This document shows positions 16,361 through 25,240 of a DNA stretch of 56,015 nt, in pieces (the stretch's first letter is position 1; every line of letters starts with the position of its first letter). A program made the position numbers and the translations under genes. This stretch comes from Gordonia otitidis NBRC 100426 (GTDB taxonomy: Bacteria; Actinomycetota; Actinomycetes; Mycobacteriales; Mycobacteriaceae). Where the stretch lies: NCBI RefSeq assembly GCF_000248075.1, contig NZ_BAFB01000202.1, positions 1 through 56,015 on the forward strand. Direction: 5' to 3'. The notes under the pieces are model-generated. The model ran no database searches and was not told the DNA's origin. It saw only the letters and a program-made list of their open reading frames with translations.

Positions 16361-16628
16361 AGTTGGCGGTGGGCTTGCCGTTCTCAAGGTTGCGGCCACC
16401 CCACACACCCCACTGGTGGGTGTCGCGGCCGAACGCCTGGCACTCGAGGGCCAGCGGGCAGCCCGCGCACACCTGGCGTGCGTGATCCCACTTCTGCTTG
16501 CCGACGGGATGCCATTGCTCAGCATCCTCGCCGGGCCGCGCACAATGAGCCTGCGCCCAGTCGACGTCGGTCGACGGGGCCAGCATCGTGGCCAGCGGCA
16601 GCAGCAGCGAACCGGCAGTACGGCTCAT
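16359..16628 (-). CDS. WhiB-family iron-sulfur regulator
   Basis: 89 residues from ATG 16628 (AGGAAGGAG site). It has the WhiB pattern: one Cys in AHCARPGED, then CAGCPLALEC (C-x2-C-x5-C), then the turn GVWGG. WhiB proteins hold a 4Fe-4S cluster and bind region 4 of the primary sigma factor to change promoter choice. It lies downstream of the HNH gene, 49 bp away on the same strand, probably in one unit. The C-terminus is short and lacks a clear AT-hook. Confidence 0.9.
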   Translation of the reverse strand: MSRTAGSLLLPLATMLAPSTDVDWAQAHCARPGEDAEQWHPVGKQKWDHARQVCAGCPLALECQAFGRDTHQWGVWGGRNLENGKPTAN

Positions 16629-16677
16629 GACAGACTCCTTCCCTGATGAGCGGGGATCGGTAGTGATGGTGTTGGCG

Positions 16678-17175
16678 TCAGTCGGTGACAGCGCCGAGAT
16701 CGAACAGCTGGTAGACGGCTTTCTGATCTTCGGCCCACGGGTCGTAGACGAACGGCGCATGACGCAGCTGCATGCCAGCCTCCCGGGGCGTTCGGCTGGC
16801 CTTGAACTGGTTGCACGTCATGCACGAAGCGACCTGGTTGCCGAACGTGCTCAGCCCTGAACGGCTCTGCGGCACAATGTGGTCGACCGTGTCGGCTGGA
16901 CCGTCACAGTACGCGCAAATCCACTGGTCGCGACGCATGATCGTGTCAGTCGACGCGTACGAGTCGATCGTCTTGTTGGCGAACGGACGGTAGGCGGCAC
17001 GCCGGATCGCTACCACCTTGTGAATGGGCAGTGTCAGCGACGGCGATTGCACGGTACGCACCAGCGGGGTGCCTTCCATGTTGCGGGCAACACCGGAGGC
17101 GAGGAGTGTGGCAGCGCGCTGCCAACTGACACGCGCAAGAATTTGCAGGCCAGCATTGGTGACGAAAATGGTCAT
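16678..17175 (-). CDS. HNH endonuclease
   Basis: 165 residues from ATG 17175 with a strong GAGGAGGA site. The C-terminal half has CAYCDGPADTVDHIVPQSRSG, then CMTCNQFKASRTP: the HNH nuclease fold with paired CxxC zinc ligands and the DHI catalytic histidine. The N-terminal 85 residues are unassigned and form a start similar to phage proteins of this class (MTIFVTNAGLQ). It lies between the small gene 17247 and whiB. Confidence 0.9.
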   Translation of the reverse strand: MTIFVTNAGLQILARVSWQRAATLLASGVARNMEGTPLVRTVQSPSLTLPIHKVVAIRRAAYRPFANKTIDSYASTDTIMRRDQWICAYCDGPADTVDHIVPQSRSGLSTFGNQVASCMTCNQFKASRTPREAGMQLRHAPFVYDPWAEDQKAVYQLFDLGAVTD

Positions 17176-17246
17176 GACCGGAGTCCTCCTCTTCGGAAAT
17201 GGGTTGGTGAACAACAACGTGCGGTGCACCAACCGGGAGAGGACAC

Positions 17247-17378
17247 CTAGTGTCGGATGAGGTTGGCGCAGAGCATGACACGTTCGGATCCGAACAACGA
17301 CTGCCTGTCGCGTTCCGATGCTGGTGACGAAATGTGCTGCCACGTCGAATACGTGACGCATGTCAGGTGCTTCGGCAT
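17247..17378 (-). CDS. very small protein of unknown function
   Basis: 43 residues. ATG 17378 is preceded by AAAGGAGGTGGG, one of the strongest ribosome sites in the window, and by a TGCCGC-N18 promoter. Contains two cysteines and a basic centre. First gene of the unit leading to HNH and whiB. Confidence 0.55.
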   Translation of the reverse strand: MPKHLTCVTYSTWQHISSPASERDRQSLFGSERVMLCANLIRH

Positions 17379-17427
17379 CTGCGCCCACCTCCTTTTCAGT
17401 AGTCGATCATTCTGTGTTGCAACGACA

Positions 17428-17459
17428 ATACAACCACACCCCGACACGGTGGCGCGGCA
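17428..17459 (-). promoter_or_regulatory. TGCCGC-N18 promoter for 17247-HNH-whiB
   Basis: Minus strand: TGCCGCGC (17459-17452), 18 nt, TTGTAT (17433-17428). It should drive the small gene, the HNH gene and whiB. Confidence 0.65.
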
Positions 17460-17619
17460 CAATAATTCACCCGCCAGGCACGCACCCAGGCCGTAGGGGG
17501 AGTGCGCGGGTGACGGCAGCTGGCGGATGAAACCTCACCCGTACGGTAATCGAACCTGACCACGACACCGGGCAGCACCCCCAACCCGAGCTGTCCGCCA
17601 ACCCGGAAGGCGAACCACG

Positions 17620-18081
17620 GTGACCACACACCCCACACCGCCCCCGCCGCACACGTCGACCACCACAGCCGAGCCGCTATCGGTGCGGACCGTCGGATGG
17701 GGTGGCGACGTCGACCGCATCGAAGTGGCGATGCCGGCCGGATGGAGCGCTACCCGCAACCTCAACAGCCCTGCCGGAGTGCGGGCGCTCGGCGTTGCGC
17801 TCATCAACCGCGCCGACCTCATGCCCGACGACGAACACGACGTCGACGAACCAGTGTCGGCCGCGGACCTTCTGCGACTGCAGCTCTGCGAAGCCGCCGA
17901 CCGCGAGAGTATGACGAACGCCTACATTCAGAACCTGGTGCACAGCATCCACAAGGTGCTCGCCCCGGCACTCGCCGAGCTCGTCGACCCCGCCGCCAGC
18001 ACCGCAGATCTCCTCACCCAGTTCCAGGAGACCGTCGACAACATCATCGAACTCATCGAACCGGGTGCCGATGACATCTGA
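17620..18081 (+). CDS. protein of unknown function
   Basis: 153 residues; GTG 17620 with GGAAGG 9 nt upstream. Pro/Thr-rich N-terminus, then mixed alpha/beta, ending in an acidic helical region (ADLLTQFQETVDNIIELIE). It overlaps the next gene by about 11 bp, indicating coupling. Confidence 0.6.
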   Translation: MTTHPTPPPPHTSTTTAEPLSVRTVGWGGDVDRIEVAMPAGWSATRNLNSPAGVRALGVALINRADLMPDDEHDVDEPVSAADLLRLQLCEAADRESMTNAYIQNLVHSIHKVLAPALAELVDPAASTADLLTQFQETVDNIIELIEPGADDI

Positions 18082-18412
18082 CATCAGCACCGGCTGGCGG
18101 TTCGAAGTGTCCTGCCGCACACCGCCCCTACCAGCCCGGCCTGGCGTCGCCCTCCGCGACGACTGCCTCGAGGCCACCAGGGGACGATACGACGACTTCC
18201 TGACTCTCGACGCCAACACGTGCGCGTGGACAGCTGAGCGCACCGTGCTGGCCGGCACCATCGACGATCTCGGCTACCACGACTCCGCCGACGCACTCGC
18301 CAGCTTCACATTCCGCCTGCTGCGGTGGGCGTTGACGTGCGGGTTCGGCATCCCCGAAGACGTGTACCTGCCACTCGACGACGTCAGCCTGTCCATCCAC
18401 AAAATGACCTGA
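18071..18412 (+). CDS. protein of unknown function
   Basis: 113 residues; ATG 18071 overlaps the end of the preceding gene (GTG 18065 is an alternative). Three cysteines without a metal pattern. Second gene of a two-gene unit ending at a convergent terminator. Confidence 0.55.
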   Translation: MTSDISTGWRFEVSCRTPPLPARPGVALRDDCLEATRGRYDDFLTLDANTCAWTAERTVLAGTIDDLGYHDSADALASFTFRLLRWALTCGFGIPEDVYLPLDDVSLSIHKMT

Positions 18413-18422
18413 CGTGCCCGGA

Positions 18423-18470
18423 GTGGCCGCCACCGCACCACCTGCCCGGCGTCAGATGAGGTGGCGCCAC
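18423..18470. terminator. convergent terminator hairpin
   Basis: GTGGCCGCCACC (18423-18434) pairs with GGTGGCGCCAC (18460-18470) with a one-base bulge, between the stops at 18412 (+) and 18472 (-). Confidence 0.55.
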
Positions 18471-18471
18471 A

Positions 18472-19437
18472 TCAGGACGGGAACCCGTCCCAGATGATGC
18501 CGTCGAGCTCGCGGCCGGCAGCACGCTTGCCGACACGCCTCATCACCGCGCCCCGAGGATCGTTGGCTGTCGCGGCGGCCACCTCAACACTTCCGGACCC
18601 GTCAGCGAAGACGATCCGGTCAGCCGGTGACGGATCATCAGCGGGTGCTGGCACCCATTGACCCCACTGTTTGAAACAGAACGCGACGGAGGAGCCGTCG
18701 TAGCGGGCGGCAGGCTGGCATTCGTCACGCAAACGTCGCACCCACGCCGGATGCATGGGCCGCGCGTTCGGGCCTGATTCGCCTCCAACAATCACCCAAT
18801 CAAGTTGGGCGTCTTCTCGGTCGATGCGGGTGTTGTCGTACAGGCTGATCGGACCCAGGCACGGCTCGATCGACACAAACCGAGAGGCGGCAGGCGTGTC
18901 CAGCAACACGGGTAGGCGGACGTTCACCCAATGCTGAGTTTCCGCGCTCACCCCCACAACCACATTCGGCAACGGCCAGTCCAGTCCGGAAGCCCCGTAC
19001 CGCGACGCCGCCTCCTGCAGCACGGCACGCCGAAACTGTTTGTCCGACAGCAGTGCACGCATCCTTCCCGCCCGCTTCGTCAGGATGAGGTAGGTGTGTC
19101 GTGGTGTTGCTGCGGTCACCGCGAACGTAGCGGCAATGAACTCGTCAGGTACCTGCTTGTGGAACAAATCTGACTGGGCGGCAACGAAAATGCGGCGCGG
19201 CTTCGCCCACCCGAACACCTGCGCCAGACGTTCGGGAACCAAGTTGACGCGGCCAGTCCATTCCCCGTCAGCCTCGGTCCCCGCGTACGGTGCAACCACC
19301 GCCGGGTTGGGGTTCGCCTGCATGCGGTGGGCTGTGCGGCGGGCGTAGCAGTGGTCACAACCGGATGACACTGGGGTGCAGCCGATTACATTGTTGAGTG
19401 TTGCGTCCGCCCACTCGATCTTCGTCCGATCACTCAC
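18472..19437 (-). CDS. DUF5131 (phage Gp37/Gp68) family protein
   Basis: 321 residues from GTG 19437. The start TKIEWADATLNNVIGCTPVSSGCDHCYA is the family signature, with a Cys cluster reminiscent of radical-SAM binding. Further markers are RRIFVAAQSDLFH, YLILTKR, NVVVGVSAETQ, RFVSIEPCLG and LDWVIVGGESG. Family members are common in phages and plasmids; their reaction is not established. The start overlaps the end of a truncated paralog (19430-20095). No three-Cys-motif (TcmP) partner is seen. Confidence 0.9.
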   Translation of the reverse strand: MSDRTKIEWADATLNNVIGCTPVSSGCDHCYARRTAHRMQANPNPAVVAPYAGTEADGEWTGRVNLVPERLAQVFGWAKPRRIFVAAQSDLFHKQVPDEFIAATFAVTAATPRHTYLILTKRAGRMRALLSDKQFRRAVLQEAASRYGASGLDWPLPNVVVGVSAETQHWVNVRLPVLLDTPAASRFVSIEPCLGPISLYDNTRIDREDAQLDWVIVGGESGPNARPMHPAWVRRLRDECQPAARYDGSSVAFCFKQWGQWVPAPADDPSPADRIVFADGSGSVEVAAATANDPRGAVMRRVGKRAAGRELDGIIWDGFPS

Positions 19438-20095
19438 CTCGCGCCCCTACCAACGCTCTCGACTCCCCGTCACGCTCGAGGCCTTCACGGCCGTCGGCAT
19501 AGACGGCGATCCCCAACCGCGAGCACTGAGCGTGCACACGACGAACCCAGCCACCGTCGGCCGGTCGCGGCGCCGCGCCGTCGGCAACGACCACGAAATC
19601 CAGAGGCGCCAGCCGCCCATGACGGCACCCGGTTTCGGCGCCTGCGACAGCAGCACTCACATCGATCGGCCCACGCACTTCAAGGAACCGTGCAACAACA
19701 GGCGTGTCCTGCAGCGACGCCAGCCGGGTGGAAACCTGGTGCTGCGTGCTCGCAGGAACACCCAACACCAAATTGGACAGAATCCGCTCCCCCCGGTCGG
19801 TGACGACACCACAGCCATCCGTTGGTTCGGTGAACCGATCGACATACGACCAGAATCGTCGAGTGCGCAGCAGGTTCGCTGCCCGACCGGGATGTGTTGT
19901 CGTCACCCGAAATACGAGGTCAGGATGCGCACTGATCGTAGCGAACGTGCGCGCCACGTCGGTGAGCGGGCGGTCGCTGGCGAACACATCGCAGTGGCCG
20001 GCGTCGATGACGACAGTCCTGTCACGGTGTCGGCCACCGAACGTGGCTTGCACCAGATCCCTCAATCGACCAGTCATTCCGTTGTGCTGCCACAT
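19430..20095 (-). CDS. diverged DUF5131 paralog lacking the Cys cluster
   Basis: 221 residues. It aligns along its length with the downstream DUF5131 protein: TVVIDAGHCDVFAS ~ RIFVAAQSDLFHK, NLVLGVPASTQHQVSTRL ~ NVVVGVSAETQHWVNVRL, RFLEVRGPI ~ RFVSIEPCL, LDFVVVADGA ~ LDWVIVGGES, WVRRVHAQC ~ WVRRLRDEC. The N-terminal CxxCY region is missing. It probably arose by duplication and lost catalytic function, perhaps keeping a partner role. It overlaps the next gene by 8 bp, so the two are co-translated. Confidence 0.7.
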   Translation of the reverse strand: MWQHNGMTGRLRDLVQATFGGRHRDRTVVIDAGHCDVFASDRPLTDVARTFATISAHPDLVFRVTTTHPGRAANLLRTRRFWSYVDRFTEPTDGCGVVTDRGERILSNLVLGVPASTQHQVSTRLASLQDTPVVARFLEVRGPIDVSAAVAGAETGCRHGRLAPLDFVVVADGAAPRPADGGWVRRVHAQCSRLGIAVYADGREGLERDGESRALVGARGE

Positions 20096-20208
20096 AGTTC
20101 ACCGCCGCTGCAGGAAGTTTCATTGCTGACAACGTGATCGTTGCACGCCGGTTTCAGCCGCGCGTCATACCAACACCGAGACCCCATGCACCACCACCAC
20201 GGTAGTAA

Positions 20209-22539
20209 CTATCTGGCCGACCATGCCCATTCGGGGAACTCGGTTTCGAGGCGGCGGATACGGTCAGCGTCGAGACGGCCAGCCTTGTATTCGCTACGGC
20301 GGTGGCTCACCCATGACCCGATCTGGTAGCCGTCGATCTCTGCGCCCCTGGGTGCGCGGCTGGTGCCGTGCTCAGCAACATACCTGTGCAGGTAGGCAAC
20401 ACCTTCCTCGAACATATTGATTGACCATGCCCAGTCGGGGAACTCGGTTTCGAGGCGGCGGATACGGTCGGAGGCGAGACGGCCCGCGGCGTGGTCGAGG
20501 CGTCGATACTGCACCCACCGTCCGATCCGGAAACCGTCGATAACTGCTCTCTGGGGTGCGCGGCTGGTGCCGTGCTCAGCAACGTACAGCCGTAGGTAGG
20601 CAACACCTTCCTCGAACGCCGCGTCCTTGACAGACCAGACCCAGTCGGGGAACTCGGTTTCGAGGCGGCGGATACGGTCGGAGGCGAGACGGCCCGCAGC
20701 ATACTCGGTGCGGCGGGACCGTACCCATTCCCCGATCCCGAAGCCGTCGATAACTGCTCTCTGGGGTGCGCGGCTGGTGCCGTGCTCAGCAACGTACAGC
20801 CGTAGGTAGGCAACACCTTCCTCGAACGCCGCGTCCTTGACAGACCATACCCAGTCGGGGAACTCGGTTTCGAGGAGGTGGATACGGTCGGCGGTGAGAC
20901 GGCCCGCGGCATACTGCGTACGCTGGCGGGATACCCATTCCCCGATCCCGAAGTCGTCGATCTCTGCACCCTTGGGTGCGCGGCTGGTGCCGTGCGTAGC
21001 AACGTACCTGTGCAGGTATGCAACACCTTCCTCGAAGGGGTCGGACACCACCTGGATGAGACGGACGGTGAGGGCGTCGGCGATGGAGTCCACAACCCCG
21101 GGATCTGCCAACACGGTCACATTGTCGGGGAGGCGTTCGTGGTTTCCTGGCGTGGCGAGTGAGCGGCGGGCTTCGGCGATATCGAACTCAAGTTGCTGGT
21201 CGTGGTCTTGGAGCGCTCGCAGGGTTTGCGCGGCCGCACGGAAATTGGTGTCGGCTACCGCCATTTCTGGGTCGTCGTCAGGGGTGAGGTAGACGGGCAA
21301 CACAATCACAGACGGATGGTTGCGTCGCGGGTGTTTCCGGATGGCGCGGCCCACCGCTTGGGTGACGTCGATCTGTGAACTGCGCGGCTGGGCGAACATG
21401 ATGCCGTCGAGTGCGGGGACGTTGATGCCTTCGGTGAGCACTTTGGAGTTGGTGACCACCATGTGCGCGTCGTCGCCTGTTCCGTCTAACTGGGTGAGGC
21501 AGGTGCGGCGTTCGTCCGCCGTCGCCGATCCGTCAAGATGCCGGACCGTAGTGCCATGCGTGAAGGCGGAGGAGAGGATGGGGCCTGCGATGTCGGAGTA
21601 GGCGGAAGCGAACCGTTTGGAGGCGCTAATCGTGTTGTGGAACACGATGATCCGGTGCAACCCGAACTGTTCGGAAGCGCGGGCGAGTGCGATCTGACCG
21701 GCGATCTCCTGGACCGACAACTCGCCGCCGTCAGCCAAAGTGGTGCCGTAGCTTGGATTGGCGATGAGCCGGGCCACATCGTCGTCGGTGACGACGACGA
21801 TCGCGACCTGGTAGGGCGACAGCAAGTCTTGGGCGATCGCTTGGCCAAACGTCAACTCGTACAAGCGTGGCCCGTACAAGGAGGTGTCGTCCATCGAGGC
21901 GACGGTGGTTGCGTCGCCGCCACCGTCAACGGTCACGGAGCTGCTCGTGTGGACACGTGGAGTGGCGGTCATGAACAGTCGCCGCTGTGCGGGGATCAGG
22001 TGATCGTGCAGGATTGTGCCGAACGGTTTGGTTATCTCGCCGGCGGTGCGGTGCGCTTCATCAACGACCACCACATCCCACTCGTGGGCCCGATCGTGGT
22101 GAATGTCGGCCAGCCGCACCGTGGATTGGTAGGTGCAGAACACCACCACCAGGCGGTCGTTGCTGCGGCCGTCAAGCCAGTCGGCGAGCACCTGCGGAGT
22201 TGTAGTTGAAGGGATCGGCAACTGGTCGGCGGCAATGTCTTCGGCCGCTGCGCGTTTGTCTGAACAGAACGCGAACGCATCGAACGTGTCGGCGGTGTCG
22301 GCCCGCCACGCGCGCACCGTCTGGTCGATCAATCCGAGAGTCGGCACCAACACGAGGACACGGCCCCCGGCAACACGCTGGTGAACGGCTTCGGCTGTGC
22401 GCAACCCGACGAGCGTCTTGCCGGTCCCGCACGCCATCGTGATTTGTGCGCGCCCACCGTCGCCGATCGCAGCCATCACCGCATCAAAGGCTTTGCGCTG
22501 GTGCGGTCTTAGCGCTTTCGGTGTACTGCGTTCGGTCAT
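20209..22539 (-). CDS. superfamily 2 DEAH helicase with four helicase-associated repeats
   Basis: 776 residues. The N-terminal two thirds are a restriction-type SF2 helicase: MACGTGKTL (motif I), VVDEAHRT (II), FMTATPR (III) and QAVGRAIRKH (VI). The C-terminus contains four helicase-associated (HA, PF03457-like) repeats of about 68-70 residues. Each begins FEEGVAYL and contains GTSRAP, IGxWV, AGRL and LETEFPDW. HA domains are thought to bind nucleic acid. Such helicases are frequent on actinobacterial mobile elements; their role in replication or defence is unsettled. Its start lies 35 bp downstream of the stop of 22575. Confidence 0.85.
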   Translation of the reverse strand: MTERSTPKALRPHQRKAFDAVMAAIGDGGRAQITMACGTGKTLVGLRTAEAVHQRVAGGRVLVLVPTLGLIDQTVRAWRADTADTFDAFAFCSDKRAAAEDIAADQLPIPSTTTPQVLADWLDGRSNDRLVVVFCTYQSTVRLADIHHDRAHEWDVVVVDEAHRTAGEITKPFGTILHDHLIPAQRRLFMTATPRVHTSSSVTVDGGGDATTVASMDDTSLYGPRLYELTFGQAIAQDLLSPYQVAIVVVTDDDVARLIANPSYGTTLADGGELSVQEIAGQIALARASEQFGLHRIIVFHNTISASKRFASAYSDIAGPILSSAFTHGTTVRHLDGSATADERRTCLTQLDGTGDDAHMVVTNSKVLTEGINVPALDGIMFAQPRSSQIDVTQAVGRAIRKHPRRNHPSVIVLPVYLTPDDDPEMAVADTNFRAAAQTLRALQDHDQQLEFDIAEARRSLATPGNHERLPDNVTVLADPGVVDSIADALTVRLIQVVSDPFEEGVAYLHRYVATHGTSRAPKGAEIDDFGIGEWVSRQRTQYAAGRLTADRIHLLETEFPDWVWSVKDAAFEEGVAYLRLYVAEHGTSRAPQRAVIDGFGIGEWVRSRRTEYAAGRLASDRIRRLETEFPDWVWSVKDAAFEEGVAYLRLYVAEHGTSRAPQRAVIDGFRIGRWVQYRRLDHAAGRLASDRIRRLETEFPDWAWSINMFEEGVAYLHRYVAEHGTSRAPRGAEIDGYQIGSWVSHRRSEYKAGRLDADRIRRLETEFPEWAWSAR
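20218..21050. repeat. four tandem coding repeats of about 204-210 bp
   Basis: The block GGGGAACTCGGTTTCGAGG recurs with its surroundings at about 20233, 20437, 20647 and 20857 (last base AGG/AGGAGG variant). The middle copies are nearly identical over 200 bp. They encode the HA repeats of the helicase and reflect recent duplication. Confidence 0.85.
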
Positions 22540-22574
22540 GCCACCTCCATCCGAGAGTGTCGTGCGGGCACGGG

Positions 22575-23642
22575 TCAGCGAAGCTGTGTCTCGATGCTAT
22601 GAAGCAGTACGTCGCGGAGCACGGGGTTGGCGGCGTCGTCACCGTCCGCGAAACCCACCGTGACGTCAGGTGGGGCTGCCAGACGCAGATCGGTGGTGCT
22701 GCCGTCGGGTGCGGTGAGCGTCCACTGCCATCGGAAGCTGCGCGTCGGGGGCTGCAGCACATACGCTCGCCCGGGGTTTGCGGTGACAATCGGTGCCACA
22801 TGCCCGATCAGCCACAACGGCAGCGTGTCCGGCAGTGTTGGGTCTCCGTCGAGGGTCACCACCACACGCAGCCGAGGAAGGTCGGCAGGTACAGACTCGG
22901 GGTCAGGTTGCGGCCAGTCAACGGTCTGCAGGGGACTGTATCCCCATAGTGGTTCGCTGCGGACGCACGTGTAGAACACGGTCGCCGATCGCATCCACTG
23001 CTCCATCGTGGGCGTCGGGAAGCCGGGCAGGACGCGCTCAGCGAGCTGCGCAGCCAGCAGCGACTGCACAGCGTCGCGCCGCGGGTCGTCGAGGCCGATA
23101 TCAACCAGCAGCGACGCATCTGCCGGTAAAAGCACGGGGGTGCTGCTGGCGTCATGGCCCAGCAGAATAGCGGGCCGGTACGGATTGGGGAGGGTGGCTT
23201 GCGGGCGGTCGGGGTCGCGCGTTCCGCGTGGCGCGAGCCCCAGAATGCTGTGGACGTGGTCGCGGTCGTCAGCTGTGTAGCTTGATCGCACACCCGACGC
23301 CGACATGCCTGTCGCGGCAGCGATTTTCCCCAGCGAGATCGGTGGATCACCCCATTCGCGGAGGAGGCATATGAGTAGGCGGATGCTTTCGTTGATTCCG
23401 TCGCGATATTCGATGAGGCGGACGAGTTCAGCCAGCTGCGGGTCGAGGGTGGTTCGACCTTCGGCGGCGTTCCGATAGTCTCGTGCGGCCTGCGAGACTG
23501 ATTCCTCGAGCAGCACATCGGATGGGATGTTGTCGCGCATCTCATCTTCGGCGGCTATGTCTTCTTGGGCTGTTTTCAGGTCTGTGCGGTCGAGGACCGC
23601 GCGAACCCACACCGGCGGAACGGATGGATCGGTATCTGCCAT
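22575..23642 (-). CDS. protein with HTH-like segment, function unknown
   Basis: 355 residues; ATG 23642 with AGAGGTG site. An acidic helical N-terminus precedes an HTH-like stretch (ISLGKIAAATGMSASGVRSSY, about 125-145). The C-terminal part is rich in beta strands and Pro/Asp. It directly precedes the SF2 helicase on the same strand, so it may guide or regulate it. No family recognised. Confidence 0.6.
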   Translation of the reverse strand: MADTDPSVPPVWVRAVLDRTDLKTAQEDIAAEDEMRDNIPSDVLLEESVSQAARDYRNAAEGRTTLDPQLAELVRLIEYRDGINESIRLLICLLREWGDPPISLGKIAAATGMSASGVRSSYTADDRDHVHSILGLAPRGTRDPDRPQATLPNPYRPAILLGHDASSTPVLLPADASLLVDIGLDDPRRDAVQSLLAAQLAERVLPGFPTPTMEQWMRSATVFYTCVRSEPLWGYSPLQTVDWPQPDPESVPADLPRLRVVVTLDGDPTLPDTLPLWLIGHVAPIVTANPGRAYVLQPPTRSFRWQWTLTAPDGSTTDLRLAAPPDVTVGFADGDDAANPVLRDVLLHSIETQLR

Positions 23643-23870
23643 GTCGCTTTCACCTCTGCACGTAGGTTGTTCGGCGCCGCTGCCGTAGGGGAGGGCCAGC
23701 ACAGCGAGTACGTGCAACGGTAGCGTGTGCGACCGTCGCACGCAATGGGTTCGTCTTGTTCGCCGTCGACTCCCTCCGTGATCTCGGCCGACCACTCCAC
23801 CCCCGGGCAGGACACGCAATGCGCTGTCCACCAACGGATGAGCGCTCCGCTACCTCATGAACGCCGGACT
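23643..23870. other. intergenic region without a gene
   Basis: Nothing convincing beyond a CTGTCC motif at 23824 and the hairpin at 23871-23890. The promoter for the 22575-helicase unit should lie here but was not identified. Confidence 0.4.
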
Positions 23871-23890
23871 CGCGAGGTTCGAGCCTCGCG
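23871..23890 (-). terminator. terminator hairpin after the DUF6283 gene
   Basis: Perfect 7-bp stem CGCGAGG / CCTCGCG around a TTCGAG loop, 8 bp beyond the stop at 23899. Confidence 0.5.
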
Positions 23891-23898
23891 GTCCCCGG

Positions 23899-24345
23899 CT
23901 AGTCGGCCAGGTCGGAACGCCGCCGCCGGATCTTGGCTATTGCCGCACACGCGTCGTCGCTCGGTTGATCGACGCCGGCGACACCGTGCTGTGCGGCGGC
24001 GCGACCGGACTCGAATAGGGGTGTGGGGGAGACGTAGTCCACGCACTCGGTGAACGTGTCACCGTCGATGTCCCCGGCCATCAGCGCCAGCCGCAACGCC
24101 AGCAACTCCTCGCCGTGACATCCCACCCAACCCGAGCACAGGCGTGACTGGTCGCTGGACCCGTCGTTCTGGTGGCACATGAACAATGCCGACGGCTGGT
24201 CGGCGGTGTCTCTGTCGTAGGCGGCGAGCTTCTCGTACTCGCTGACCGCCCAGACACCCGACGGCACATCCCGGCGGTACGGGCAGCTGGCGCACGGACG
24301 CGGAGTAGGTCCGGCCACCGAATGCTTCTCCGAGGACCCTGGCAT
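23899..24345 (-). CDS. DUF6283-like cysteine-rich protein
   Basis: 148 residues from ATG 24345 (GGAAGGG site). The N-terminal PCASCPYRRDVPSGVW, followed by Y-x-K-L-A-A-Y and later CHQNDG and CSGWVGCHG, matches a family common in actinophages and plasmids that I recall as DUF6283. Four or more Cys/His ligands suggest bound zinc. Function unknown. It has its own TGCCGC promoter, divergent from 24489. Confidence 0.7.
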   Translation of the reverse strand: MPGSSEKHSVAGPTPRPCASCPYRRDVPSGVWAVSEYEKLAAYDRDTADQPSALFMCHQNDGSSDQSRLCSGWVGCHGEELLALRLALMAGDIDGDTFTECVDYVSPTPLFESGRAAAQHGVAGVDQPSDDACAAIAKIRRRRSDLAD

Positions 24346-24378
24346 AGCTTCATCCCTTCCAACGAATGAGTTCCCGTC

Positions 24379-24410
24379 AAGCACACCACCCACGATAAGG
24401 GGCTGCGGCA
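24379..24410 (-). promoter_or_regulatory. TGCCGC-N18 promoter for DUF6283 gene
   Basis: Minus strand: TGCCGCAG (24410-24403), 18 nt, GTGCTT. Back to back with the plus-strand copy, 9 bp between octamers. Confidence 0.6.
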
Positions 24411-24419
24411 CAACCTGAT

Positions 24420-24451
24420 TGCCGCGCAAACCGACGCTACTGCGTGACGAT
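24420..24451 (+). promoter_or_regulatory. TGCCGC-N18 promoter before 24489
   Basis: TGCCGCGC, 18 nt, GACGAT; predicted start near 24458. Together with the minus-strand copy it forms a palindromic divergent pair. Confidence 0.6.
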
Positions 24452-24488
24452 GGTACGGACATCAACCGCAACGGAAGGTTCTCCGATC

Positions 24489-24944
24489 ATGAGCACACGA
24501 TGCATCCTCGGTGTCCGCACCGCTGACCACACCGGCGTCCGCGCCTACGGGCGGCTTGTGCACTGCGACGGCTACCCGGAAGCCGTACTCCCCGAACTAC
24601 GCACGATCGTTGACCGCGACGGCTGCGCTACAGCCATGGACACGCTGCTGCAAAACGAATGGCATTCACTGCACGCCGACCAGAACGCCTACAGTGCCTT
24701 CCCGACAGGTATCGCCGTCGCGGGCTACGGGGTTGCCGTCGATCCCGCCGACGTCGTCGTCTACACCGATGAAGGTGTTGTTCCGTTCGAGTTAAGCGAG
24801 TGGACGGCAAGCGACCTCGTCCACGACCGCGTCGACGCCCAGTACGGATACTTCCTTGACCCGTCGACGCTCACCGTCGAGCTCGTGTCCGTCTACCCGA
24901 CGGTGAAACGGAAACGTCAACCACTGTTCGGGGTACGCCGGTGA
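24489..24944 (+). CDS. conserved-looking small protein of unknown function
   Basis: 151 residues; ATG 24489 with GGAAGG site. The beginning STRCILGVRTADHTGVRAYGRLVHCDGYPE suggests an alpha/beta fold reminiscent of NTN-type or phage-encoded small proteins. No active site can be named. It is coupled to 24941 by a GTGA overlap. Confidence 0.65.
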   Translation: MSTRCILGVRTADHTGVRAYGRLVHCDGYPEAVLPELRTIVDRDGCATAMDTLLQNEWHSLHADQNAYSAFPTGIAVAGYGVAVDPADVVVYTDEGVVPFELSEWTASDLVHDRVDAQYGYFLDPSTLTVELVSVYPTVKRKRQPLFGVRR

Positions 24945-25240
24945 CACACGGCCTCGGCTCGATGTGGACGCGTGAGCAAGCAGTCGCCGACATGACGGTC
25001 GATCAACGACCCCCACGCCCCCGGTTCGCGGCAATCGCCGATCTCGCTGCCGCGCGAGTTGCGGCCGAATCAATTCGGGCGCAACCACCGACAGCGGCGA
25101 ACCTCTCGGATGAAGCGTTGATCGTGATGTTCGCGGGCTGCAGTGTGCGTCGCAGCGAACTACCACTGGTGCGTGAAGCGTTCCGCCGCAACTATCTCGG
25201 ATCAGTCGACGTGCTGGGGTCGGCGGTTGCTCCGAAGTGA
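24941..25240 (+). CDS. small protein of unknown function
   Basis: 99 residues, GTG start overlapping the previous stop by four bases. Helical, Ala/Arg-rich. Its last 39 bp overlap the 3' end of the convergent membrane-protein gene. Confidence 0.55.
   Translation: MTHGLGSMWTREQAVADMTVDQRPPRPRFAAIADLAAARVAAESIRAQPPTAANLSDEALIVMFAGCSVRRSELPLVREAFRRNYLGSVDVLGSAVAPK

Noticed and set aside
20307..21095. Repeats in the helicase gene as a possible second CRISPR or minisatellite
   Set aside because: Unit length of about 210 bp, in frame, and encodes HA domains.
23840..23895. tRNA-Met-like stretch (CTCATGA loop, GGTTCGAGCC)
   Set aside because: No acceptor or D-stem pairing and the T-loop is one base short; the hairpin is better read as a terminator.
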